From positions 2,480,001-2,544,000 of the forward strand of contig JADJEE010000001.1 of NCBI GenBank assembly GCA_016709225.1: a stretch of 64,000 nt of DNA, written 5' to 3'. The notes under the pieces are model-generated. The model ran no database searches. It was not told where the DNA came from and saw only the letters and a list, made by a program, of their open reading frames with translations. The translations under genes were made by a program, and so were the position numbers. The number at the start of each line of letters is the position of its first letter. Position 1 is the first letter of the stretch. Positions 46,871-55,430 of the stretch are shown here, piece after piece. This DNA comes from Deltaproteobacteria bacterium (lineage in GTDB: Bacteria; Myxococcota_A; Polyangia; Nannocystales; Nannocystaceae).

Positions 46871-47392
46871 GTGAGCGGGCTCGACCCCGAGTTCGGCGCG
46901 ATCTATCGCGCGCACTTCGGGTTCGTGTGGCGCATCCTGCGTCGTCTGGGCGTACCGCCCGAGGCACTCGAGGACACCGCCCAGGACGTGTTCGTGGTCG
47001 TGCATCGCCGCTGGTCCTCCTACGACCGCGACGTGCCGATCCGCAGCTGGTTGTTCGGGATCACCCGGCGCGTGGCCGCCGACGCCCGCAAGCGACTGCA
47101 CCGCGCCGCCTCGCGTGGCTTCACCTCGACCGACCCCGAGCGTCTCGGCGATCCTGCCGACACCGCGGCGCAGGCCGAGGCCAGCGACTTCGTCGCGCGC
47201 TTCCTCGACACGCTCGACGACGACAAGCGCACGGTGTTCGTGCTGGCCGACATCGAGGGCCTCACGGCACCGGAGATCGGCGCGGCGCTGGGCGTGAACC
47301 TGAACACGATCTACGCGCGGCTGCGGGCGGCCCGGATCCGCTTCCAGGGTGCGCGCCGCGAGTGGCTCGGCGACACCGCCGGCGTCGGCTGA
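46871..47392 (+). CDS. ECF-type RNA polymerase sigma factor
   Basis: The 173-residue protein has region 2 (FGAIYRAHFGFVWRILRRLG, then LEDTAQDVFVVVHRRW) and region 4 with the helix-turn-helix LTAPEIGAALGVNLNTIYARL. The pattern DTLDDDKRTVFVLADIEG is typical. GTG at 46871 is the only reasonable start before region 2. It follows the putative anti-sigma membrane protein by 362 bp. Confidence 0.88.
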   Translation: MSGLDPEFGAIYRAHFGFVWRILRRLGVPPEALEDTAQDVFVVVHRRWSSYDRDVPIRSWLFGITRRVAADARKRLHRAASRGFTSTDPERLGDPADTAAQAEASDFVARFLDTLDDDKRTVFVLADIEGLTAPEIGAALGVNLNTIYARLRAARIRFQGARREWLGDTAGVG

Positions 47393-47450
47393 GCCGCCCG
47401 CGCCCCGCGTGGCCCACCCGGCCCGCGCGGACTTTGGCATGCTGCGGACG

Positions 47451-48683
47451 ATGCGTCCGCGCGCCGCCCTGCTCGTCGCCGCGCTGACATGGGCGTGCGG
47501 TGGCGAGTCGCGATCGACGATCGCGGACGTGCCGACCGCCGCGACGACGGGCGCCGGCGCGCCGCCGACGTCCACGCGCGCGGGCGTCGACATGCCGCAG
47601 GACAAGCGCGCGTGCTTGCGGGACGCTGCACCGCTGCCCGCTGCCGAGCGCGCGGTGGCGCGGGCGCTGTGCTCCGAGCGCGTGGCGCTCGGGGTCCCTG
47701 GCGCCCTGGTGGCCGTCGCGCGCGACGGCGAGGTCGTGCTGCGCTTCGCCGACGGCCTGCGCTGCCGCGGCCGCGACGACCGCGTCGACGACGACACGCG
47801 CTTCCGCATCGGCTCGCTCACCAAGATGCTCACCGCCGCGACCGTGTATGCCCACGTCGAGGCGGGCACGCTCGAGCTCGACGCACCGCTCGGTCGCGCC
47901 GCGGCACGCGAGCTCGGCGTCAGCGAGCGGATCGCCGGCGCCACGCTGCGGCAGCTGCTCGACCACCGCGCCGGGCTGCCCGAGATCACGCCTCGCGCCG
48001 ACATGGCCGCGCTGGCCCCCGCGGCGCGCCTGCACGCGCTGGTCGGCGAGCCCACGGAGCCGGCGAACCGCAGCTGGCGCTACAGCAACGGCGACTACGT
48101 GCTGGTCGGCGCGCTGCTGCAGGCCCGCAGCCACGGGCACTACGTCGACGCGCTGCGCACCCACGTGCTCGCGCCACTGGCGATGGCGCACACCGAGATC
48201 CACGTCGATCCCCACGGCGACGTCGCGTGCGGCCACGTCCCCGGCGACGACGGCCCCGAGGCGGTCGACGTGGTCGCGGACTTCGAACGCTTCGCGTTCG
48301 GGCTGCACGAGACCGAGCCCGCCGGCGCCGTGATCAGCACCGCCGACGATCTGCTGCGCTTTGCCGCGGCGCTGTCCGATCGTCCCGGCGGATCACGGCC
48401 GGCGTGGGCGACCGCGATGCTCGCGGCCGTGCGCGAGCACGCGGGCGCGACCGGCCGCGGCGACGCGCGCTATGCCGCCGGCCTCGAGCGTCACGGCGAT
48501 GGCGACGCGATGGTGCTGCGCCACGACGGCAACACCGGCGACTTTGCGGCGAGCCTCGTGTGGCGCCCGTCCGACGGCGCCGCCGTGGTGGTGCTCGCCA
48601 ACGCGGGCGTGGTGCTGCGCGCGACGCTGGCGGCCGCGATGGTGCGTGCGGGCATCGACCCGCAGCACACGACCCGCGAGTGA
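47451..48683 (+). CDS. serine hydrolase of the beta-lactamase class C/penicillin-binding family, lipoprotein
   Basis: The 410-residue protein has a lipobox (LTWAC), a linker, then a class C-type fold with the catalytic SLTK (S122-K125) and the second motif YSN (in RYSNGDYVLVG). The third motif appears as HDGNTGDF, in place of KTG. Members include esterases, D-aminopeptidases and PBP-like proteins; a true beta-lactamase role is not implied. It is probably anchored at the cell envelope. An alternative ATG lies 12 bp upstream (47439). Confidence 0.86.
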   Translation: MRPRAALLVAALTWACGGESRSTIADVPTAATTGAGAPPTSTRAGVDMPQDKRACLRDAAPLPAAERAVARALCSERVALGVPGALVAVARDGEVVLRFADGLRCRGRDDRVDDDTRFRIGSLTKMLTAATVYAHVEAGTLELDAPLGRAAARELGVSERIAGATLRQLLDHRAGLPEITPRADMAALAPAARLHALVGEPTEPANRSWRYSNGDYVLVGALLQARSHGHYVDALRTHVLAPLAMAHTEIHVDPHGDVACGHVPGDDGPEAVDVVADFERFAFGLHETEPAGAVISTADDLLRFAAALSDRPGGSRPAWATAMLAAVREHAGATGRGDARYAAGLERHGDGDAMVLRHDGNTGDFAASLVWRPSDGAAVVVLANAGVVLRATLAAAMVRAGIDPQHTTRE

Positions 48684-48684
48684 C

Positions 48685-49113
48685 CTACCGCCCCGGCACC
48701 GGCGCCGCAACCGGCGGCGTGACCTCGACCACCCACTGGACCGCAGCGCGACGCGTGCGGCAGCGTTGCTCGTCGCAGCTGAGGTACGACAGCCGCCCGT
48801 GGATCACGTGGGGCCCGGGCTGCGTCGGCGCGTTCATCCGCGCGCGCATGCGTGGCTGGGTCGCGAGCGGGTCGACGACGTCGCGGCCGTCGAAGCGGTT
48901 GTCGGCGAGCTCGACGTCGGTCGACCACAGCCACAGCTCGACCGGCGCGCCCGGCAGCGGTGTGTCGAGGATCGTCACCGACAGCTCGATGGCAGCCCCC
49001 GGCGCGACCCTGGGCACGGTCGCCACCGACACGCGACCGTCGTTGGGGGTCGACGGCGCGGCGATCTCGATCAGCACACGCAGGATGGCCGCAACGGTCA
49101 CGGGCGGCGGCAT
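48685..49113 (-). CDS. hypothetical beta-rich protein
   Basis: The product of about 142 residues has beta-strand patterns (VAPGAAIELSVTILDTPLPG, VELWLWSTDVEL, GPHVIHGRLSYLSCDEQRC). Its end, LSYLSCDEQRCRTRRAAVQW, faintly recalls the N-terminal domain of DsbD, in which a Cys pair follows a final strand. The similarity is weak. It is convergent with the hydrolase gene. Function unknown. Confidence 0.55.
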   Translation of the reverse strand: MPPPVTVAAILRVLIEIAAPSTPNDGRVSVATVPRVAPGAAIELSVTILDTPLPGAPVELWLWSTDVELADNRFDGRDVVDPLATQPRMRARMNAPTQPGPHVIHGRLSYLSCDEQRCRTRRAAVQWVVEVTPPVAAPVPGR

Positions 49114-49203
49114 CGTAGCATCGGCGTGCAAGCGCGGGTCGCCTCTCGTGCGCGGCGCACTCGCAGGCGGTGGTCATCCCGTCGCGGCGTGCACCACGGG
49201 CTG

Positions 49204-51387
49204 TCAGGTCGCGCCGAAGCGGTGCACGCGGTTGCGCCCGTGCTCCTTGCACCAATACAGCGCCTGATCGGCGCGCTCGATCAGCTCGAGGCGATCGCGG
49301 CCGTCCTTGCCGTACTCGGCGATGCCCATCGAGATCGTCACGTTGAAGCTGCCGTGCTCGCTGGCCATCGCCGTCTGCGCGACCTCTTCGCGCAGGCGAT
49401 TGGCGAACGACTCGGCGCCCGCGGCATCGGTGTCGGGTAGCACCAGCACGAACTCCTCGCCGCCGTAGCGAGCGACGATGTCGACCTTGCGTGCGCGTCC
49501 GGCGAAGAGCGCCGCGACCTTGCGCAGCACCTGGTCACCGATGGGGTGGCCGTAGGTGTCGTTGATGCCCTTGAAGTGATCGATGTCGGTCAGGATGATG
49601 CTGTACTTCTGCTCGGTGCGCTCGACCAGCGCGTGCAGCTGCGCCAGCCGCTCCTGGAATGCGCGATGGTTGGTGAGCCCGGTGAGACCATCGGTGGTCG
49701 CGCGCTCCTCCATCTGTTGATACATCCGTGCGTTCTGCAGGCTCACGCCGACCTGGTGGCCGATGACCCGCAGCATGTCGCGCAGCGCCTGCCCGAACAC
49801 ACCCGGCCGCGACGACGCCAGCGTGATGGCCCCGAGCACCTCGTCGCCCCGAGACAGCGGCAGGACCAGCAGGCTCTTGGCGTTGCGCAGGCGGGTCTTG
49901 CCGGTCCACACCACGGTGTCGGGATCGACCAGGTCGGCGCCGGCGGGCATCCAGTGGCGGTTCTTCACCGCCATCGCGACCAGCGAGTTTGCGTCGTCGA
50001 ACTCGAGCGCCTGTAGCCGCGCCGCGGCCTGCTGCCAGGCCTCGGCGTCGCCATCGTGGGCGGCGGCATCGATCGCCAGCACGCGATGACGCTCGCCGTG
50101 CACCGACGTGAGCACCGCGAGGTCGTACGGCACGATCGCCTTCACCGCCGCGAAGGTCTTCTGGTACACGTCGTCGAGCGTGAGCGCGGAGTTCAGCAGC
50201 TCGCTGGCGCGATAGAACTGCTCCTGCTCGTACTTGCCGCGCTCGACGGCGTTGAACACCCGCTCGTGCTCGACGACCCGCAGGATGTGGCTCGCCGCGC
50301 GCTGCAGCACCACCAGCTCGGCGTCGCCGAACGGCCGGTCGCCGATGCGGTCGGCGCACAGGATGCCGCGCAGGCGGTTGCCCTCGAGCAGCGGCACCGC
50401 GCACAGGTCGGTGACCGGCTCGGGACCGCGATAATACGGCGGCAGCCGCCGTCCGCCGAGCGCATGCAAGCGCAGCGGCTTGGGATCGGCCAGCACGCTG
50501 GTGAGCACGCCCGAGCTCGCCAGCTGCGGCGTCTCCGACAGCAGCTCGCCGTCGCTGGCCATCTCCTTGATCGACAGCCGTGGCAGGTTGCGGCCGCTGC
50601 GGTCGTCGTCGTTTGCCTCGCACCATAGCAACACGGCGGTGTGCAGGCCCAGCGCGGTGCGCAGCAGCTCGAGCGAGTGGAACACCTGCTCGTGGATGTT
50701 CTCGACCGCCGCGTGGACCATGCGCAGCTCCTCGTCGCTGCGGCGACGCGCGCGGCTCTCGGGCGGCAGCTGCGAGGCGATGAGCCGGAAGTCCTTGGCT
50801 TCCTGCCGCATGCGCGACAGCTCGTCGTCGACCCGGCGCGCATGCTCGCTGCGCAGCCGCCGGGTCAGGCTGCCCAGCACCAGTCGGTTGCCGGCCGCGA
50901 AGAAGCCGAGGAACACCAGGTGCTGCGCGCCTTGCCGCCACGCCGGCGCGGTGCCGATGCGGGCCGCGAGCAGGCACTCGAGCAGGCCGGTCACCAAGAG
51001 CACGCCGGTGATGCCGATGCGCGTGCGGTGGACGATGAGCGTGAACGACACCAGCGCGTAGGCCAGCGGATGCAGGAACGAGCTCGGCCCGCCGGCCAGC
51101 GCGATGCAGACGTAGACCGCCGTCGCCAGCGGTACGCCGAACTCGAGCTCGTGCCACGCGAGGTTGCGGACCGTCGTGCGCGGCACCAGCTCGCGCAGCG
51201 TCACCCACGCCAGCGCCGTCGCGAGCAGCGTGACCACCGACAGCACCGCCAGCTCGGCACGCACCAGCGCACCCAGCGAGAGCCGCCCACTGAGCAGCAA
51301 CGGCCAGCAGGCCAGCGCCGTGAGCAGCGGCCAGTTGTCGACCATGGCGCGGCGTGCCGCGTAGAACCTGCGCGCGATGGCGGTCAT
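49204..51387 (-). CDS. membrane-bound diguanylate cyclase with two GAF domains
   Basis: The 727-residue protein has an N-terminal membrane region of about six segments (residues 15-175), a coiled linker, two GAF-type domains (about 205-370 and 385-540) and a C-terminal GGDEF domain. The active site is YGGEEF, with LTDIDHFKGINDTYGH upstream, so the Mg2+-binding residues are present and c-di-GMP synthesis is expected. The product-inhibition RxxD motif was not clear. The start overlaps the stop of the ftsB-like gene by 4 bp, an unusual coupling of cell division and second-messenger genes. Confidence 0.9.
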   Translation of the reverse strand: MTAIARRFYAARRAMVDNWPLLTALACWPLLLSGRLSLGALVRAELAVLSVVTLLATALAWVTLRELVPRTTVRNLAWHELEFGVPLATAVYVCIALAGGPSSFLHPLAYALVSFTLIVHRTRIGITGVLLVTGLLECLLAARIGTAPAWRQGAQHLVFLGFFAAGNRLVLGSLTRRLRSEHARRVDDELSRMRQEAKDFRLIASQLPPESRARRRSDEELRMVHAAVENIHEQVFHSLELLRTALGLHTAVLLWCEANDDDRSGRNLPRLSIKEMASDGELLSETPQLASSGVLTSVLADPKPLRLHALGGRRLPPYYRGPEPVTDLCAVPLLEGNRLRGILCADRIGDRPFGDAELVVLQRAASHILRVVEHERVFNAVERGKYEQEQFYRASELLNSALTLDDVYQKTFAAVKAIVPYDLAVLTSVHGERHRVLAIDAAAHDGDAEAWQQAAARLQALEFDDANSLVAMAVKNRHWMPAGADLVDPDTVVWTGKTRLRNAKSLLVLPLSRGDEVLGAITLASSRPGVFGQALRDMLRVIGHQVGVSLQNARMYQQMEERATTDGLTGLTNHRAFQERLAQLHALVERTEQKYSIILTDIDHFKGINDTYGHPIGDQVLRKVAALFAGRARKVDIVARYGGEEFVLVLPDTDAAGAESFANRLREEVAQTAMASEHGSFNVTISMGIAEYGKDGRDRLELIERADQALYWCKEHGRNRVHRFGAT

Positions 51388-51695
51388 GGCGTGGCGTCGG
51401 TCTTCGGGGCCGGGCGGTGTTCGACCTCGAACACGATCTCGCCCTGGCCGACGAGGTTGAGGTCTTCGCGCGCGATGCGTGCGACCTCGTCGGGATCGGT
51501 CTTGAGCGCGCGGACCTCGGCTTGCAGCTCGGCGATCTCCCGGCGCAGCGCCGCGTTGGCGGCGTCGAGCTCGTCGCGCTCACCCTCGACGCGGGTGAGC
51601 TCGTCGGTGCCGGCGGCGAGCTCGAGCTGCTGGGGACCCCACGCCACCAGCGCGGCGACCAACCCGGCCAGCAGGATGCGGTTCATCCAGTGCAT
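51384..51695 (-). CDS. FtsB/DivIC-family septum formation protein
   Basis: The 103-residue protein has a short cytoplasmic start, one membrane helix (ILLAGLVAALVAWG) and a periplasmic coiled coil (ERDELDAANAALRREIAELQ), then DPDEVARIAREDLNLVGQGE, typical of FtsB. By family it bridges FtsL and FtsQ in the divisome. It is followed immediately by the diguanylate cyclase gene. Confidence 0.85.
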   Translation of the reverse strand: MHWMNRILLAGLVAALVAWGPQQLELAAGTDELTRVEGERDELDAANAALRREIAELQAEVRALKTDPDEVARIAREDLNLVGQGEIVFEVEHRPAPKTDATP

Positions 51696-51799
51696 GATGC
51701 CGAGTGCAACCTACGTGGGCGCGAGATCTCCGGGCAAGAAACCGGCGACAAGCAAGGGGGTCGAGCCGACGCCAAGCCCCAGCTCGGGACGGTGGGCGG

Positions 51800-52207
51800 T
51801 CAACGCCCGTGCAGGATGCCGAGCTTGTCGAGCCCACAGGTGCGCGCGGCGTCCATCACCCGCACCACATGTTGGTGCTCGGTGGCTTCGTCGGCGCGGA
51901 TGTTCACCCCCGTGGTCTCGTCGGACTGCGCCGCCGCGCACATGCGCAGCTCGAGCTCGCGGGCGTCGACCGCCTTGCCGTCGAGCTCGATGCTGCCGTC
52001 CTTCGCGATCGTCACCACCAGCGCCTTGGGCTGCTGGGTGACCTCGCGGTTCTTGGCCTTGGGCAGCTTGACCCTGAACGAGGGGTTGTTCTGGAAGGTC
52101 GAGGTCAGCACGAAGAAGATGAGCAGCTGGAACACCACGTCGATGAGCGGCGTGAGGTCGATCGAGACCTCGCCGCGCCGCCGCTTGCTGCGGCGCGCGA
52201 AGCTCAC
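51800..52207 (-). CDS. ExbD/TolR-family biopolymer transport protein
   Basis: The 135-residue protein has a basic N-terminus, one membrane helix containing the key Asp (IDLTPLIDVVFQLLIFFVLT), and a periplasmic domain (KALVVTIAKDGSIELDGKAV, VNIRADEATEHQHVVRVMD). It forms an energising complex with the ExbB/TolQ-type protein and uses the proton gradient. GTG at 52207 overlaps the stop of the partner gene. Confidence 0.92.
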   Translation of the reverse strand: MSFARRSKRRRGEVSIDLTPLIDVVFQLLIFFVLTSTFQNNPSFRVKLPKAKNREVTQQPKALVVTIAKDGSIELDGKAVDARELELRMCAAAQSDETTGVNIRADEATEHQHVVRVMDAARTCGLDKLGILHGR

Positions 52208-52935
52208 GGCGCGTCCTCGTCGGCGTCGGCCTTCGCCTTGGTGCCGCTGGGCTTGGCGGGCGCCTCGTCGCGATCCTTGGCCGAGCGCGCCGCGTCGGCG
52301 TCGCGGTGGAGCGCGGCGTCGTCGAGCAGGTCGACCAGGCCCATCGCGTCCTCTTCCATGTCGATGACGATGCGCTCGTTGCGGCCCTGCAGGAACTTGT
52401 AGAGCACCAGCATCGGGATCGCGACCACCAAGCCGTACGCGGTGGTGATGAGCGCCTGCCAGATGCCCTCGGCGAAGGCGTCGGGCCCGACCATGCCCTG
52501 CTTGTAGGCATCGACGAACTTCTTGAAGACCTGGATCATGCCGACGACGGTGCCGAGCAGCCCCAGCAGTGGGCTCACCGCGGCCACGGTGCCGACGATC
52601 TCGACGTTGCGCCCCATGCGGGCCACCTCGCGCTCGCCGACCTCCTCGACCGACTCCTTCACGACGTCGCGGCCGCGCCCGAGGCCGTAGGCCCGTAGAC
52701 CCGCGGCCATGATGAGCGCGATCGACGAGCGGTTCTCCTCGCACAGCAGCAGCGCCTCGCTGGTCTTGCGCTTGACCACCAGACCGCGGATGCGATCGAC
52801 GAACGCCCGCGGCAGCAGCCGTGCGCGCTGCAGCGACCACAGGCGCTCGATGAAGAACGCGACCCCGATGATCGAGGAGCCGAGGATCGCCCACATGAGC
52901 GGTCCGCCCTGTCCGAAGAGTTCCTTGACGTCCAT
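52204..52935 (-). CDS. MotA/TolQ/ExbB-family proton channel protein
   Basis: The 243-residue protein has three membrane segments: MWAILGSSIIGVAFFIERLW, then VEIVGTVAAVSPLLGLLGTV and IWQALITTAYGLVVAIPMLV. It ends in an Ala/Asp/Lys-rich cytoplasmic tail. It is the partner of the ExbD/TolR-type protein encoded downstream with a 4-bp overlap. No TonB, TolB or Pal gene is near, so Tol, Exb or gliding-motor use is undecided. The ATG at 52935 was chosen, as it precedes the family's typical short N-terminal segment. Confidence 0.91.
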   Translation of the reverse strand: MDVKELFGQGGPLMWAILGSSIIGVAFFIERLWSLQRARLLPRAFVDRIRGLVVKRKTSEALLLCEENRSSIALIMAAGLRAYGLGRGRDVVKESVEEVGEREVARMGRNVEIVGTVAAVSPLLGLLGTVVGMIQVFKKFVDAYKQGMVGPDAFAEGIWQALITTAYGLVVAIPMLVLYKFLQGRNERIVIDMEEDAMGLVDLLDDAALHRDADAARSAKDRDEAPAKPSGTKAKADADEDAP

Positions 52936-53166
52936 GCGTTCCGCAGCCGAGCTCGCGTCCCCTTGCCACGATGGGCGCGCCCCGACGTGGATCGGGCGCA
53001 CACCCGGGGCTCACGGGGCCTTGGCTGGCCACGTGGCGGCGCGCGGGCTGATGATGGACCGGCCGACACGACCGGGCAAGGCGAAGCCCCCCTCGTAGCG
53101 CTTGACGAGACGGCGGCGCTCGGTGTACTCGAACGCCCCTCGCCCGAGCGATCGGGTCGAGCCGAC

Positions 53167-53239
53167 GGGGGTATAGCTCAGTTGGGAGAGCGACGCGCTG
53201 GCAGCGCGTAGGTCAGGGGTTCGAGTCCCCTTACCTCCA
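53167..53239 (+). tRNA. tRNA-Ala (anticodon GGC)
   Basis: The sequence folds into a standard cloverleaf. The acceptor arm pairs GGGGGTA with TACCTCC, the D arm is GCTCAGTTGGGAGAGC, the anticodon arm is ACGCG-CTGGCAG-CGCGT with anticodon GGC at positions 34-36, and the T arm contains GGTTCGAGTCCC. The discriminator is A and the CCA end is not encoded (CCG follows). It reads GCC alanine codons, which should be very common in this genome. A terminator follows directly. Confidence 0.95.
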
Positions 53240-53247
53240 CCGAGTCG

Positions 53248-53282
53248 AAGGCACCGAGGATCCTCCTTCGGTGCCTTTTTGC
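53248..53282 (+). terminator. rho-independent terminator of the tRNA gene
   Basis: A 10-bp perfect stem (AAGGCACCGA and TCGGTGCCTT) closes a 10-base loop and is followed by a run of T. It lies 9 bp after the tRNA and would end its transcript. Confidence 0.88.
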
Positions 53283-53300
53283 GTTTCCGGGTCCCGCGGG

Positions 53301-54695
53301 TCAGCGGCCGTCTTCGCACCAGCGCGGCAACGAGATCCGCAGGTGCGCGCCACGATCGACCTCGAGCAGGCGGACCGCGCCGGCGTGTGCGGCGGCGACG
53401 TGGGCGATGAGCGCGAGCCCGATGCCATGACCGGCGACGCCCGGGCTCGCCGCGCCGCGATGGAAGGCAGCGAACACCGCCTCACGCTCGTGCGGGGGGA
53501 TGCCCGGCCCCGCGTCGATGACGTCGACGTCGACGGACTCGCGGGTCGCCGTCACGCGGACGTCGACCCGCGCGTCGGAGAACTTCAGCGCATTGTCGAC
53601 GGCGTTGTGGATCATCGCGCGTAGCAGCTCCGCATCGCCGCGGATGATTGCTTCGCGGGCGAGCTCGACGTGGACGCGCGCGCGCTGCTCGACGCCGAGC
53701 TCGCCGATGACGCCATCGATCACCTCGGCGAGCTCGACGGCCTCGCCCTGCTCGGCGGGCGCGCGACCGGGCCGCGCCAGCACGAGCAGGCGCTGCACCA
53801 GTCGCACCAGCTCGTGCACCCGCGCCTGCAGCCGACGCACCGTGGCCGGGTCGGCCGGCTCGCCCTCGAGCATGAGCTCGAGCTCGCCAGCCAACACCGC
53901 CAGCGGCGTGCGCAGCTCGTGCGCGGCCTGGGCCGCGAAGGACTGCGCGTGCACGAGCGCGTGCCCCAGACGCGCGACCAGCTGCGCGACGCTGTCGCGC
54001 AGCGCCTCGAGCTCGGCGTGTCGCGCGGGTGGCTCGAGCAGGTCGGCCCGTGGCGCATCGGCATCGATGCGTCGCACGCGATCCCCGAGCTCGGTCAGCG
54101 GCGCGATGGTCCAGCTGGCGCTGCGGTGACTCGCCAGCCCGCCGAGCGCGGCCCCCACCAGCGCACCGACCAGCAGGCTCCACCAGGTCAGGCGTCGGCG
54201 CTCGCGTTCGTCCTGCGCGCTGACCCCCAGCACCACCAGGCGACCATCGCCGAGCGCGGCCGCACACACGCGCCGCTCGAGCTCGAGGTCCGCGAGCACC
54301 TCGCAGTCGCCCGACGCAATCGTCGGCAGCCGCGGGTCGCCGGCGACGACCCCGGTGGCGTCGACGATCGCCGCCACCGCCCCCGGCTCGCGCACGTCGG
54401 CGAGCTCGTGGTCGAGCACGGTCGCCAGCACGGGCGCACCGTCGGGACCGATCCGGATCGGATGTCGATCGTCCGCGGGATCGTCGGGCGCGCCGCGGGT
54501 GAGCTCCTCGTCGATCTCGTCGGCCAGCTCGGCGACCGCCGCGAGCGCGACGCGATCCTCATACCGCGCGAGCAGGCCGCCGCTCAGCATCGCGGCGATC
54601 AGCGCCGCGCAGGCCCCCGCGACCGCGGCCCACGCTGCGCCCACCAGCGCGACGCGACGTGCGAGCCGCGGTGGCTCAGCGCGGCGTCGCGACAT
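53301..54695 (-). CDS. sensor histidine kinase
   Basis: The 464-residue protein has two membrane segments (about residues 15-40 and 170-190) that flank a periplasmic sensor region. HAMP-like and HisKA domains follow, with H-box AAHELRTPLAVLAGEL, then the ATPase domain with HNAVDNALKFSD (N-box), DAGPGIP and GHGIGLALIA. It pairs with the response regulator encoded upstream, with which it overlaps by 20 bp. The sensed signal is unknown. Confidence 0.9.
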   Translation of the reverse strand: MSRRRAEPPRLARRVALVGAAWAAVAGACAALIAAMLSGGLLARYEDRVALAAVAELADEIDEELTRGAPDDPADDRHPIRIGPDGAPVLATVLDHELADVREPGAVAAIVDATGVVAGDPRLPTIASGDCEVLADLELERRVCAAALGDGRLVVLGVSAQDERERRRLTWWSLLVGALVGAALGGLASHRSASWTIAPLTELGDRVRRIDADAPRADLLEPPARHAELEALRDSVAQLVARLGHALVHAQSFAAQAAHELRTPLAVLAGELELMLEGEPADPATVRRLQARVHELVRLVQRLLVLARPGRAPAEQGEAVELAEVIDGVIGELGVEQRARVHVELAREAIIRGDAELLRAMIHNAVDNALKFSDARVDVRVTATRESVDVDVIDAGPGIPPHEREAVFAAFHRGAASPGVAGHGIGLALIAHVAAAHAGAVRLLEVDRGAHLRISLPRWCEDGR

Positions 54696-55335
54696 AGCCC
54701 TCCCCTCGCACCGTGCGGATCGCCTCGGCGCCGAGCTTGCGACGGATCCTCGCCATCAACACGTCGAGGCTTGCGCTCGCGCCCTCGCTCGCGTCGCCCC
54801 ACACCAGCTCGAGGATGCTCGCGCGGGAGACCACGCGGTCACGCCGATGCACCAGGATGTCGAGGATCGCCCACTCGCGCGCGGTGATGGGAATCTCGCG
54901 ACCGTCGATGCTGGCGCGCCGACTGCCGAGCTCGAGTCGCGCGTCGCCGAGGCAGATCGCGGCTTGTCGTTCGATCGGTCCGCGCCGCCCCAACGCGCGC
55001 ACGCGCGCACGCAGCTCGGCCAGCGCAAACGGCTTCACGAGGAAATCGTCGGCGCCAGCGTCCAGGCCGGCGACCCGACGCGGAACCTCGCCGTGCGCGG
55101 TGAGCAGCAGGATCGGCCACCGCGCGCCGGCATCGCGTAGCTCCCGACACAGCGCGATGCCGGTGCCGTCGGGCAGCGCGACGTCGAGCACGAGCAGCTC
55201 GGGGGCTGCCGCCGCGATGCTCGTGCGCGCCTGGGCCACCGAGGCAGCGACCCGCACCTCGTGCCCATCACGCACGAGCGCGCGCTCGAGCAGATCGAGC
55301 AACTCCGACGAATCATCGACGACGAGCACCTGCAT
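54676..55335 (-). CDS. OmpR-family response regulator
   Basis: The 219-residue protein begins MQVLVVDD with the acidic pair, has phospho-acceptor D51 (LLVLDVALP), and K in DDFLVKPFA. The C-terminal winged helix is seen in ITAREWAILDILVHRRDRVV and ends in GEGYVATPR. The start ATG at 55335 matches the family start; an upstream start at 55362 adds nine residues. It is divergent from a porin gene (95-bp gap), which is a likely target. Confidence 0.9.
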   Translation of the reverse strand: MQVLVVDDSSELLDLLERALVRDGHEVRVAASVAQARTSIAAAAPELLVLDVALPDGTGIALCRELRDAGARWPILLLTAHGEVPRRVAGLDAGADDFLVKPFALAELRARVRALGRRGPIERQAAICLGDARLELGSRRASIDGREIPITAREWAILDILVHRRDRVVSRASILELVWGDASEGASASLDVLMARIRRKLGAEAIRTVRGEGYVATPR

Positions 55336-55430
55336 GCGCGGCGTCCACTGTACCGCCAGCACGATCGTCGACGAGCGCGGGTGACGCCCTCGTTCGGCTG
55401 CGGTTGGGGTTCGCGCGCCAGGGTTGTCGC

